Positions 8,653-16,616 of a DNA stretch of 64,000 bases are shown piece after piece. Source of the stretch: Niallia circulans (GTDB lineage: Bacteria > Bacillota > Bacilli > Bacillales > Cytobacillaceae). The notes below the pieces were generated by a model that had not been told where the DNA came from, ran no database searches, and worked only from the letters and a program-made list of their open reading frames with translations. Position 1 is the first letter of the stretch; every line of letters starts with the position of its first letter. The stretch covers positions 1-64,000 of the forward strand of contig NZ_CM017505.1 in the NCBI RefSeq assembly GCF_007273535.1, given 5' to 3'. The position numbers and the translations under genes were made by a program.

Positions 8653-8681
8653 ATTTTATTATCTACTTAAATAATTGTCAA
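8653..8681 (-). promoter_or_regulatory. Promoter of the T-box transcript
   Basis: Perfect -35 TTGACA (8676-8681) and -10 TAAAAT (8653-8658) with a 17-bp spacer, on the minus strand just upstream of the T-box leader. Confidence 0.85.
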
Positions 8682-8757
8682 AATATTTTTTCATTAACTA
8701 CACCATTAATAAAATATGATTGCATTTATGTTGCATTAGGAAATTTCAAATTATTGT

Positions 8758-8790
8758 TATTAAACTAAACTGCCATTTTAGCTCAAGAAG
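8758..8790. repeat. Dispersed repeat, partial copy
   Basis: TTAAACTAAACTGCC followed by ATTTTAGC, a half copy of the regional repeat. Confidence 0.4.
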
Positions 8791-8858
8791 AATCCCTATT
8801 ATCTTTGATAATCAAAAGTTTCTCTTTATGTACCCTTAGTTAGTCACCTACTTAAATA

Positions 8859-9428
8859 CTATTTAGTAAATAAATATTTATTGCTACCAGGCTGTTTCTT
8901 GATTTCATTCCAAGCTTTAATAGCTTTCTCACGACTTACTCCTTGATTCTTAGGATCTGAATAAAAATCACGAATGAATTGATTATATTCAAATTGAGGG
9001 GCTATGGTTTTCTTAAACGAAGGATTTTTCTTTCGTTCTTCTTCCACATTCCAGGCTTTAACTACATCACGATATGTTTTTCCAACATTGTTTTTAAGAA
9101 AGTTTTGTATATAGGTGGAAAAGTGGAATTTTGGGACAACCGTCTTAAAAAATTCTCTTACATTTTGACTGCAACTATGGTTTTCAGTGATAACTGTATC
9201 CAAACTTAATTTTCCTTGGGGCTGAGGCTTCTTATTCATATTCGATTTTCTCAAAGGTTTTTTAATTTCCCCTGTTCGAAGGAATGTTTCAATCCTATTG
9301 GTAATCTCTATTTTTGAACCAGAAGTACTCATGCCATTTTCTCTACAAAAAGACTGTAACTCTACCTTTAACCAATAAAAATCTTTAAAACTTTCTACAC
9401 TTATATCTTTCGTTAAATTAGGTCGCAT
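8859..9428 (-). CDS. SAP domain / DUF6434-type DNA-binding protein
   Basis: The start is placed at the ATG at 9428, preceded 6 nt upstream by GAGGGAG, giving 189 residues; an earlier in-frame start at 9491 lacks a ribosome site. Residues about 1-50 (MRPNLTKDISVESFKDFYWL, then LQSFCRENGMSTSGSKIEITNRIETFL) form a SAP helix-hinge-helix, a nucleic-acid-binding domain. The rest has two similar segments (FHFSTYIQNFLKNNVGKTYRDVVKAW and FEYNQFIRDFYSDPKNQGVSREKAIKAW, about 40 residues apart) that look like a repeated DUF6434-type domain. It is common in Firmicutes as a single gene. Role in DNA handling is inferred. Confidence 0.7.
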   Translation of the reverse strand: MRPNLTKDISVESFKDFYWLKVELQSFCRENGMSTSGSKIEITNRIETFLRTGEIKKPLRKSNMNKKPQPQGKLSLDTVITENHSCSQNVREFFKTVVPKFHFSTYIQNFLKNNVGKTYRDVVKAWNVEEERKKNPSFKKTIAPQFEYNQFIRDFYSDPKNQGVSREKAIKAWNEIKKQPGSNKYLFTK

Positions 9429-9797
9429 TAATTTCTCCCTCACATTCATCTCATAAAAAGAACAAATGTTCCTCTTTAACAATATTACCATATTTTTACT
9501 AATAAAACATTAAAAAAAAGTCACTTTTGTGACTTAATCTTAGGTGACAATTCAACGAAATACTAATTTATTCTGAATTACTTCTTCAACAATCCTGCCA
9601 AGTTTCTTCCATAGCCTTGTTTTTACCTATTACAGGAATGCTGCCATATTTGTGACACAAAAAGGAATGCTGCCCTGCTTGGTTCAACTAGAGTTCTATA
9701 TCTAGGAACTGCGACATAAATATTTCAATGGTTTAAAGGTATTTCTACTTTTTTATTGAATTCTGTAAATTAAATTCCATATAAAGGTGGACTGTTT
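9429..9797. other. Intergenic region with repeat
   Basis: Divergent spacing between the SAP and VOC genes. It holds a small hairpin AAGTCAC/GTGACTT (about 9518-9535) and a two-part dispersed repeat (9590-9675). No gene is visible. Confidence 0.5.
9590..9675. repeat. Dispersed repeat, two-part copy
   Basis: AATCCTGCC with TTTCTTCCATAGCC, then ACAGGAATGCTGCC with TTTGTGACAC, followed by a third GGAATGCTGCC. Confidence 0.6.
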
Positions 9798-10181
9798 ATG
9801 AATACAATTTCTTCTCCTATCTATTGTAAAGTAAATAATGTTTTTATCCATGTTAGTAACCTAGAAAAATCATCTGAATGGTACAGTGACTTACTTGGAC
9901 TTCCATTCAATAAGGGCAATGTTGAATCACCTGTTTACAACATTCCCATTACTTCTGAGACTGGACTTACATTGGACGATCACACATTTGACCCAGAGTT
10001 TAAACTAAATCCATCTGACCACGTTTTATTTAATTTCTTTGTTCTAGATATTGATGAAGCGTATGAATTTGTTAAAAACAAAGGGATTAAAATTGTTAGA
10101 GAAATAGAACGTATTGGTGATTTCGCTTATTTTAACTTTAAAGACCTAGATGGAAATATACTAATGATTTGTAATTGCTAA
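9798..10181 (+). CDS. VOC (glyoxalase/dioxygenase-fold) family protein
   Basis: A 127-residue single-domain protein of the vicinal-oxygen-chelate superfamily. VNNVFIHVSNLEKSSEWYSDLLGL is the first beta-alpha unit, with a candidate metal ligand His18; FNFFVLDIDEAYEFVKNKG and YFNFKDLDGNILMI form the second unit. The usual C-terminal glutamate ligand is not obvious after DLDGN, so a metal-dependent reaction is uncertain. Substrate unknown. AAGGTGGA lies 8 nt before the ATG. A terminator (10188-10219) follows. Confidence 0.75.
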   Translation: MNTISSPIYCKVNNVFIHVSNLEKSSEWYSDLLGLPFNKGNVESPVYNIPITSETGLTLDDHTFDPEFKLNPSDHVLFNFFVLDIDEAYEFVKNKGIKIVREIERIGDFAYFNFKDLDGNILMICNC

Positions 10182-10187
10182 CGTTTT

Positions 10188-10219
10188 AGCTATGGTTATT
10201 TAGACCATGGCCTTTTTTA
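10188..10219 (+). terminator. Terminator of the VOC gene
   Basis: GCTATGGT pairs with ACCATGGC and is followed by six T. Confidence 0.7.
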
Positions 10220-10245
10220 GTACATTATAATTCTATACTTTATCT

Positions 10246-10290
10246 CTTGTACCACAAACCTGCCCGGATTTTTACATAACCAAAGAGCTT
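10246..10290. repeat. Dispersed repeat, partial copy
   Basis: ACCACAAACCTGCCC followed by TTTTTACATAACC. Confidence 0.4.
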
Positions 10291-10422
10291 TTTACTAACT
10301 TTTTAACTATTGTTGGGTCTATTTATACATTGCAACTTCTTTCTTTATAACCAATTAATTCAATCTTATTTATTGTATTAAATAAAATAAAGATGTTAAT
10401 ATCTTTCTAGGAGGTAATCTAA

Positions 10423-10671
10423 TTGAAATACTTACAAAAAAAATTAGACGATTTACATAGAAATGCTCATGTTTATATCATAAAAACGAATGACAATAAA
10501 TTTGTAATATCTATACCACAAATACATTGGTCGACGGAATTAAATGCCCTAGACGAATTTGAACAAAAGGTTAATCACCTAATTCTCTCTTTAAATTTTC
10601 ATATGTATGATGGAGACTCCAAAGCTCTAGCACGAAGAATCAGTGAATGGACTAACATAAAAGAGCTATAA
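10423..10671 (+). CDS. YueH-like small protein
   Basis: An 82-residue protein. A TTG start follows AGGAGG at a good distance. The layout (VYIIKTNDNKFVISIPQIHWS near the N-terminus and ALARRISEWT near the C-terminus) resembles the YueH family of small Bacillus proteins of unknown function. It is a single gene ended by a very strong terminator that overlaps the stop codon. Confidence 0.55.
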   Translation: MKYLQKKLDDLHRNAHVYIIKTNDNKFVISIPQIHWSTELNALDEFEQKVNHLILSLNFHMYDGDSKALARRISEWTNIKEL

Positions 10672-10702
10672 GCTAGGAATATCCTGGCTTATAGCTCTTT
10701 TA
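10661..10702 (+). terminator. Strong terminator overlapping the stop codon
   Basis: Stem AAGAGCTATAAGC / GCTTATAGCTCTT with an extended inner TAGGA/TCCTG pair, then TTTATATTTT. Confidence 0.85.
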
Positions 10703-10710
10703 TATTTTAT

Positions 10711-10806
10711 ACATTGTGAATTAATGAACTTAAACAAACCTGCCCTGTTTCTACCATAGGCTATCCAGGAATGCTGCCAGTTTCTTCAAAAAGGGGTTTG
10801 GCAAAA
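10711..10806. repeat. Dispersed repeat, two-part copy
   Basis: TTGTGAATTAATGAACTTAAAC, AACCTGCCC with TTTCTACCATAGGC, then CCAGGAATGCTGCC with TTTCTTCAAAAAGG. It has the same two-part order as 6752-6846. Confidence 0.65.
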
Positions 10807-10883
10807 AAGCGTTAATTTTTCTTTTTAATCAAATACCCGTTTGTTTTAGTAGTAGTTTGGTTGATACTATAAGAAAATTAAGT

Positions 10884-11381
10884 TCATATAAAGGTTATTT
10901 TCAAATATTCATCTTCAAATTTTTTGTAAAAACAGGCTAAATGTTCTTTGTTTAATGCATTTTCTTTATTATCTTCTTTAAAATTAGTCGCATCAGGATT
11001 TGGAATAACTCTTATCTGGTTAATACCTTCTTCTTTTGCGTATTTTATAAGTTCTTTCATATAGTAAGTAGCAATGCCCTTCTTGCGATAACTTTCTTTA
11101 ACCCATAGTAGTTCTAACTTTATACTCGGTTCTTCTTTTCGTAATGCTTGTAATCTTTTACTACTTTTGAAAAAATCCATAATAAATATAGGTTCAATTA
11201 ATCCGTCCTTTTCTTTAACTAGAGAAAATTTAAAGTTATTGTTTTTGCAAAAAAAGTTTCTTTCGTTAGTTCCAGGAAGCTCTTCATCATTTGTTTTTAA
11301 TATTAAATTTTCCGATTTAATACCCTTAAGCTTTGGTATGTTAAATCTATCTATTATTATCATTTCTTCTTCTGAATACAT
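10884..11381 (-). CDS. GNAT-family N-acetyltransferase
   Basis: The start is placed at the ATG at 11381, which has a consensus AGGAGG about 9 nt upstream, giving 165 residues; a farther ATG at 11420 has none. The acetyl-CoA-binding motif A is LELLWVKESYRKKGIATYYM (VxxxxRxxGIA) with the following helix LIKYAKEEGINQIRVIPNPDA. The C-terminal FYKKFEDEYLKI matches the motif B/tyrosine end of the fold. Acceptor substrate unknown. A short terminator lies elsewhere; no operon partner is visible. Confidence 0.75.
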   Translation of the reverse strand: MYSEEEMIIIDRFNIPKLKGIKSENLILKTNDEELPGTNERNFFCKNNNFKFSLVKEKDGLIEPIFIMDFFKSSKRLQALRKEEPSIKLELLWVKESYRKKGIATYYMKELIKYAKEEGINQIRVIPNPDATNFKEDNKENALNKEHLACFYKKFEDEYLKITFI

Positions 11382-11587
11382 ATAAACCAGCCTCCTATAC
11401 TTCCATAAGGTGTTCGGCATAAAAGGGAATTATTCCTTCTTCCACCAACCAGACTCAATAGTACCCTGACAAAATCAGTAACCCACAAGTTATGATTATA
11501 TTTATTTGAATTAATTAAATTTCTGAAAAATTATTTAGTTTTCTGTTTCAACACAAGTCGAATAAATTTAATTGTAAGCATAAAAAA

Positions 11588-11606
11588 ACTGCCGAAAATC
11601 GGCAGT
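11588..11606 (-). terminator. Terminator of the AIPR gene
   Basis: Stem ACTGCCGA/TCGGCAGT with an AAA loop, and a T7 tract on the minus strand. Confidence 0.8.
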
Positions 11607-11635
11607 AAGCTTTGTTTATTTTTTATCAAAACTCT

Positions 11636-13387
11636 TTAGAAAGGTATTTCTATAAAGTTATCTTGTAAGATTGCATCAATTAAATTTGTTCCTTTGGCTA
11701 CCGTGTTATTTCCGCCTAATGTTTGATATTTTTCGTAAACGTATTCAGCACATCTTTTTATGTTATCTTCAGTAAACTTTTCTATCTGAATTTTGCTTAA
11801 TTGTTCGGAGGAAATTTCTACGGAACCAGCTATCTTAGCTGAACATACATACATAACATAAAATGATATATCAGATTGCTCGCTTACTGAATATATTCCT
11901 AAACTGCTAATAGCATTTTTAACTTTTTTTCCAATAAGAGCTGCATTATAATAACTATCTAAAATTTTATTCTTTAAATATAAGTGATCATAAGTATCTT
12001 CATCGCTTAAAAGTGTAGATGGACGTGCCCTAGCATAATTAGGTTTTTTAAGAACAATTGAAATAAGACACTGTGCCAAAAATGGTATACTAACTATTTT
12101 ATCCTTAGGTTTACCTTCATTCTTATAGAAATTTTTTCGTCTATCATAGAATAAATCTTTAGTTTTTAAATAACTTTCAATTTCTCTATGTATACTATCA
12201 GTTCCTCTTAATATAGCCTTTGGAATTGTTGTTTGACTATTGGTTGCAAGAATAATTTTATCTCTTGATGCTTCATTGTTAGGAACTATTATTCTTATTA
12301 AAACTTTTCTTTCCTCAATCTTCTTATTGTCATTTTCTTTAGAAACAAAGTAGTTATATATTTCAGTAGAAGTCTGTAATCCATTAACAATTTCAGGATT
12401 TTTTATTTCAAAAACTTTAGTTGATTTTTGATCAATCCGACTTGCTAACATTGTAACTCCATTATTTAGCCACCAGAAGTCTTCTCCCGAGCTCTTCTGA
12501 CTTAGGGTTTCAGCAATTTCCTTATTAACTGTCGTATTCCCTTGATAGTCTCGTACATTAGCTTCAAATATATGTTTTATTAATTTTTTATTTTCATTAG
12601 TAATAAAATCAAAGTATTGGGATAAGTTAGCTAAAACTATATATTCTTTTTCTTCCTCAACAATTATTGGTGTCTCAGAAATTTGTAATACAAAATCAGT
12701 TTTTGAAGGTGCATCATATAAAGTTAGAATTCTCTTTGCATCAATGTAGTCAACACTAACTGTAGTATTTGGGCTTGGATAAAGAGTCTTCAATTTGCCA
12801 ATCATTTCATCAGCTTGCTGATGGACATTGATATGAACTTCATTTCCTATACTTACATAGAAAAATTTAAAGTTTACTTTTGGGGATTTAGTAATCAAAT
12901 TTAAGAAAGTATTATGAAATCTATCAAAAAACTCTATAACATCATTGTTATATCTCTTAGAAAAATCATTTTCTTGAAAGGATTCTAAAGAAAATAGATT
13001 TTCAACGACACTTTTCCACTTATTAAATACATTTTCTCCAAATGATGTTTCATATTTTGATTGGATTATATAAATATCAAGTGTTGGGTTCTTTTTTATA
13101 TTTTCTAAAGGAGTATCATCCATAATTAATTCTTCGTTCACAAATAAAAAAAGACCGTCACACCCACCATCATTTCCACTACCAACTATGCCCTTTTCTA
13201 ATTCTTCATCACTTAAATCAAATGTTTTTAGAATTAAACTTGCTGAAAACATTTCAAAAAAATCATGTAACATGCGATTAAATTTAGTTTCATTATTGAT
13301 TATATCTTGATTATTATTACTATTTGTCAAACTTTCTTCAAAACTTTTTCTAATTAATTGACTTGCAATCAACTGTGAGTTATCCAT
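11636..13387 (-). CDS. AIPR-family abortive-infection phage-resistance protein
   Basis: A 583-residue protein from the ATG at 13387; GTG and TTG starts slightly upstream are possible because AGGTGG lies about 25 nt upstream. The AIPR core is clear in FWWLNNGVTMLASRI, NPEIVNGLQTSTEIYNYF and RDKIILATNSQTTIPKAILR. The N-terminal third carries a restriction-nuclease-like arrangement, with Asp77 in GGCDGLFLF and QSK at 109-111 (IYIIQSKYE), typical of PD-(D/E)xK folds. AIPR proteins are linked to phage defence, usually as nucleases acting alone or beside restriction genes. Here it is a single gene with its own terminator and no methylase neighbour. Nuclease activity is inferred. Confidence 0.85.
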   Translation of the reverse strand: MDNSQLIASQLIRKSFEESLTNSNNNQDIINNETKFNRMLHDFFEMFSASLILKTFDLSDEELEKGIVGSGNDGGCDGLFLFVNEELIMDDTPLENIKKNPTLDIYIIQSKYETSFGENVFNKWKSVVENLFSLESFQENDFSKRYNNDVIEFFDRFHNTFLNLITKSPKVNFKFFYVSIGNEVHINVHQQADEMIGKLKTLYPSPNTTVSVDYIDAKRILTLYDAPSKTDFVLQISETPIIVEEEKEYIVLANLSQYFDFITNENKKLIKHIFEANVRDYQGNTTVNKEIAETLSQKSSGEDFWWLNNGVTMLASRIDQKSTKVFEIKNPEIVNGLQTSTEIYNYFVSKENDNKKIEERKVLIRIIVPNNEASRDKIILATNSQTTIPKAILRGTDSIHREIESYLKTKDLFYDRRKNFYKNEGKPKDKIVSIPFLAQCLISIVLKKPNYARARPSTLLSDEDTYDHLYLKNKILDSYYNAALIGKKVKNAISSLGIYSVSEQSDISFYVMYVCSAKIAGSVEISSEQLSKIQIEKFTEDNIKRCAEYVYEKYQTLGGNNTVAKGTNLIDAILQDNFIEIPF

Positions 13388-13414
13388 TTTCTTTACCAAA
13401 AATAAAAGCACCAC

Positions 13415-14080
13415 CTAGAATATCAATAGAAAATATTATATCAAACATTAAATATAACAAACTCAATAGACATGTATTATTTTTATAATATCATTTTCCT
13501 TATATTATAAATAGATACATTAAATACAAATGGAAATTTGATCATAAGGATAATTGCTATTTATAAGCGAAGAAAATTTAATGGTTATGTTATAACTATC
13601 ATTTATGATTATAAGGAATATCCTGACAAAAAGCGATAATATCCAATTTACGAGTTCAGTTAAGAATTTTACTTTTTGGCAGAATTAAGTCTGGTTGCCA
13701 TCCGGTTTTTTGGAGATTTTTTTAGGAAACATAAGTATTTTGGGTTCTTACTAAACTACTATTTATAGAACCGATTAAAAACAATTTTTTATGTATATAA
13801 TGTCTAATGGAACCTCCGTAGTTTTTTGTTCCAATGAGAACCCTATATGTGTATTCCCTTTCCTAGCCTTCACAAATTCAGTGGAGGTATTTTTTATGAA
13901 AAGCATTTTTAGGAAAAAGGAAAAGGGGGTTGCATTTTATTATGTGCTCTAGAATGATGGTGATACCTTTGGCCCAGGAAGTGAAAAAGGCATTTTTAGA
14001 AAAAAAGAAAGAGAACTAGCTATCTTTAAAAATTAACTAACTTGCTATCAATTATAAAAATATCAAAAACCTGGTCTCAT
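13415..14080. other. Intergenic region upstream of the AIPR gene
   Basis: AT-rich and mostly non-coding. It should contain the AIPR promoter near its left edge. The only protein-like stretch is the amber-interrupted mini-gene at 13896-14036. Confidence 0.4.
13896..14036 (+). pseudogene. Mini-gene interrupted by an in-frame TAG
   Basis: A GTGGAGG ribosome site sits 7 nt before ATG at 13896. The frame runs 18 codons to TAG at 13950, then stays open in the same frame to TAA at 14034-14036. The two halves carry a similar motif (SIFRKKEK near the start and GIFRKKERE near the end). It is either a decayed gene or an 18-residue peptide followed by chance coding. Function unknown. Confidence 0.3.
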
Positions 14081-14086
14081 CAATGT

Positions 14087-14121
14087 TTTCACTTGACGAA
14101 CGACAAGTGAAATGCTATAAT
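14087..14121 (+). promoter_or_regulatory. Promoter with an overlapping operator
   Basis: -35 TTGACG (14093-14098) and -10 TATAAT (14116-14121) are spaced by 17 bp. A perfect 9-bp dyad TTTCACTTG / CAAGTGAAA (14087-14095, 14104-14112) covers the -35 box, the usual place for a repressor site. Confidence 0.85.
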
Positions 14122-14150
14122 AAATATATAAGATATAAGGAGGTGAGTAA

Positions 14151-14315
14151 ATGGATGTGAAGGAAATATTCCAACTTGTCGCATTGGGTGTTGGAGCTCT
14201 TACGGGGCTTGTAACAACAATTAAGAACATAAGCGACATGGTGGATAAACGTAAAAGAGCCTCCAACGATAAACGTTCCGCTAAACGTATATCGAAGAAA
14301 GGCTCAAAGCGTTAA
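14151..14315 (+). CDS. Small holin-like amphipathic protein, 54 aa
   Basis: ATG at 14151 follows AAGGAGG by 8 nt. Residues about 5-24 are hydrophobic (IFQLVALGVGALTGLVTTI) and the C-terminal half is strongly basic (DKRKRASNDKRSAKRISKKGSKR). This hydrophobic-then-basic layout resembles small holin-like toxins and membrane-active peptides of Bacillus, but I cannot assign a family. It is driven by a near-consensus promoter with an overlapping operator and is followed by a terminator, so it may be an inducible small effector. Confidence 0.6.
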   Translation: MDVKEIFQLVALGVGALTGLVTTIKNISDMVDKRKRASNDKRSAKRISKKGSKR

Positions 14316-14324
14316 ACCTGAAAA

Positions 14325-14360
14325 GTATATCGGGGGTAAAACCCTGATATACTCCTTATT
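14325..14360 (+). terminator. Terminator
   Basis: AGTATATC..GGG pairs with CCC..GATATACT and is followed by CCTTATTA. Confidence 0.7.
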
Positions 14361-14381
14361 ATAACACATCCATTAAAACTT

Positions 14382-14576
14382 ATGAAATTCATTAATCAGT
14401 ATAAAGACCAATTGTTTCTTGTATCATTTTATTCTATCTTGCTGGCACTTGTTGACTTCAATAATTTAGGTGTGATGGAATACCTTTTTTTCGCAACAAC
14501 GACAGCATGGGCCATTACTTGGGGAATAAATATATATTATGACTTTCAATTAAAAAGAATGGACAGATTAACATGA
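14382..14576 (+). CDS. Small two-helix membrane protein
   Basis: 64 residues with two hydrophobic helices (about 10-27 and 32-52, LFLVSFYSILLALVDF and YLFFATTTAWAITWGINIYY). No clear ribosome site precedes the ATG, so the start is tentative. Its last codons overlap the start of the next gene (ATGA), which implies translational coupling. Function unknown. Confidence 0.5.
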   Translation: MKFINQYKDQLFLVSFYSILLALVDFNNLGVMEYLFFATTTAWAITWGINIYYDFQLKRMDRLT

Positions 14577-14788
14577 TATCTATTTCAAATGAAAAAGAAT
14601 TGAGATCCTATATCCAGGATCAATTGTTATTCACTTCTGAAGCCGCCGAGCTGCTGGAATGCAGCCGGCAAGCTATCTCTTTAGCAGTAAAAAATGGAAC
14701 GTTAGAGCCTGTTAAGGATACAGGTAAAGAAAGACTATTTTTACGTTCAGATATTAACGCATATAAAGAAAGAAGGAGCCGCAAATAA
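14573..14788 (+). CDS. Helix-turn-helix DNA-binding protein (excisionase-like)
   Basis: 71 residues. The centre, LLFTSEAAELLECSRQAISLAVKNGTLEPV, is a MerR/excisionase-type helix-turn-helix, followed by a beta wing RLFLRSDINAYKERR. Such proteins act as small repressors or excisionases. It overlaps the upstream membrane-protein gene by 4 nt. It could be the repressor that binds the dyad at 14087-14112; that link is an inference. A long terminator stem begins inside its last codons. Confidence 0.7.
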   Translation: MISISNEKELRSYIQDQLLFTSEAAELLECSRQAISLAVKNGTLEPVKDTGKERLFLRSDINAYKERRSRK

Positions 14789-14812
14789 TAAGCAGCTCCT
14801 TCTTTCTTTATA
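14765..14812 (+). terminator. Long terminator overlapping the gene end
   Basis: A perfect 15-bp stem AAAGAAAGAAGGAGC / GCTCCTTCTTTCTTT surrounds the stop codon. Confidence 0.8.
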
Positions 14813-14828
14813 ATTCTCTTAAAGTTTT

Positions 14829-15647
14829 TTATTTTTTAAATTCATTTAATTTAAAATGTCGCTCTCTCCAACTAGGACCAACGCTAAATAAACGGTTCTT
14901 ATCAGTTAAAACCATATATGCTGTATTATTTTGGAATACTATAGGAGGTAGGTCCTTAACTTCCATTCCTTCAGGAGGTGAAATAAAATTTGCTGTATCA
15001 TAAGTGTATTCGTAACAATCCAAATAAGCTAACCCAATAGTAGAATTGTTCATAATTTTATTCACTAAAGAGTTAGCTTCCATTAACATAGTCCGAAAAT
15101 CGTCCTTATATCTTAAATACAAAGCTGTAAGTGGCTTATACTTTAACTCACTGTTTTCCTCATATCTTAAGAAATAAAAATCGTTAAACCCTAAAGTAAT
15201 CTCAAAATCTTGATTATCAAAGTTTTTGTAAATATTCATAGCAACCTTATCAAGTATTGCTGGTCTATCCTTATCTAAGCTAAATGCTTTAGTTTTATTT
15301 AAATCCTCATGTGCAAATGCTAAGTTTTCTATACTGCAATTGTGAGGGTTATTATCCATATGCTCTATAATAAACTTATTATCTCTCATCTGGTCTACTT
15401 TTTCTTTTCCATACCAAGAACACATAACAATTTCATATAGCTTTTTATACCTAGTTGTCTAGGCTTTTCCACTACCAGTTTTAATGTATGTTCTTTCTCC
15501 ATTTTCTAAATCTTTATCACTTATGTACCAATTTAAATCCTTTATTTTACTCCATAATTTACTTGTATATTCAGTGTACCCATATATATTTGCTTCTTTT
15601 GAAATAAAGGTTATTCTTTTAAAATTATGTTCTACTTCTAATTTCAT
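14829..15647 (-). pseudogene. HNH endonuclease gene interrupted by an amber codon
   Basis: Two minus-strand frames (15459-15647 and 14829-15425) are in the same phase, separated only by TAG at 15459-15461 and 11 sense codons. Joined, they give about 272 residues. The HNH-like segment is KFIIEHMDNNPHNCSIENLAF, shortly after the stop. The N-terminal part starts at an ATG with AGGAGG upstream. HNH proteins of this kind are usually mobile (homing-type) nucleases. The single stop suggests recent inactivation; amber readthrough or a restart at the internal ATG at 15425 cannot be excluded. Confidence 0.6.
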
Positions 15648-15750
15648 AAAAACCTCCTATAATTCTCTGGATATATCATCCTGATATGGTTTACTTCTCT
15701 TAATGATATATAACAGTTTATCACCTATGATGGATTATGAGGTGGAATAC

Positions 15751-16605
15751 ATGTTTATTAGCCCGATGCTTTTAGAAAGAATAACTGTTCCTGAATTACA
15801 GCAAGACAAATATAAAGATAACAGCAAGTTTTATACAGAATTAAAATTAGATGGAATAAGACTATTACTCTCTAATTTCAACGGTAAAATCCGCCTTTAC
15901 ACTAGGCATCATACAGAATGTACTAATAGATTCCCCGAACTTACAAACTTACCTATCCCCGAAGGTACAATCTTGGACGGAGAAATAATTGTTTCAAAAG
16001 ATGGAAAGCCTTGCTTTGAATCCGTAATGGAAAGGTTTATGTCCTCTAAAAGTACCCATCCTATACAGTATGGAGTTTTTGACATACTCTATAGAAATAA
16101 TGAAAATATTATGGGCCTTCCCCTATCTCAAAGGAAAGAAATATTAAAAAGGATACTGCCTGAAGGAAATATTACTATTTTTCCCATTCCTTATATAGAA
16201 GGCCGCGCATCGGATTATTTTAACCAGATAGTACTTAATGATTTGGAAGGCATCGTTATAAAAAAATCCAGCAGCATATACAGTAAAAATAAAAGATCTG
16301 ATTCTTGGCTAAAAGTCATTAATTATAAATATGAAACTGTTTATATTACCAAGATTAGAAAAGATGAATTCGGGGCTGTATTAACCTTTAAAGACGGTAG
16401 ATACGCCGGAGTTATGGAATTTATTCCTGCTAAAGAAAGAGCTCTTTTATATAAGAATATTGATAGAAATAATAATAGTGAAAATGATAAATTCTTAACA
16501 TTAAAACAGCCTATATCATGTACTGTGAAATATAGGAATCTTACTTCACAAGGATTGTTAAGAATTCCGTCTTTCTTTAGTTGGAATAAACACATTGCAT
16601 CATAG
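15751..16605 (+). CDS. ATP-dependent DNA ligase
   Basis: The start is placed at ATG 15751 because GAGGTGG lies 6 nt upstream; earlier ATGs at 15703 and 15727-15730 lack ribosome sites. The 284-residue protein has the nucleotidyltransferase motifs of ATP-dependent ligases in order: motif I ELKLDGIR with Lys32 as the likely adenylated residue, motif III TILDGEIIV, motif IV YGVFDILY, motif V LEGIVIKK and WLKVINYK. An OB-fold segment follows (YITKIRKDEFGAVLTF). It resembles the small LigB/LigD-ligase-domain type of Bacillus without nuclease or polymerase domains. It likely seals nicks in DNA repair or plasmid processing. Confidence 0.87.
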   Translation: MFISPMLLERITVPELQQDKYKDNSKFYTELKLDGIRLLLSNFNGKIRLYTRHHTECTNRFPELTNLPIPEGTILDGEIIVSKDGKPCFESVMERFMSSKSTHPIQYGVFDILYRNNENIMGLPLSQRKEILKRILPEGNITIFPIPYIEGRASDYFNQIVLNDLEGIVIKKSSSIYSKNKRSDSWLKVINYKYETVYITKIRKDEFGAVLTFKDGRYAGVMEFIPAKERALLYKNIDRNNNSENDKFLTLKQPISCTVKYRNLTSQGLLRIPSFFSWNKHIAS

Positions 16606-16614
16606 CAATGTGTT
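16587..16614 (+). terminator. Terminator of the ligase gene
   Basis: AACACATTGC pairs with GCAATGTGTT around the stop codon. Confidence 0.7.
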
Positions 16615-16616
16615 TA

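Noticed and set aside
8063..8768. Several plus-strand frames upstream of the methyltransferase
   Set aside because: They are antisense to the T-box leader and the methyltransferase gene and have no ribosome sites.
14063..14266. A 67-codon minus-strand frame
   Set aside because: It is antisense to the 54-residue gene, which has a consensus promoter and ribosome site.
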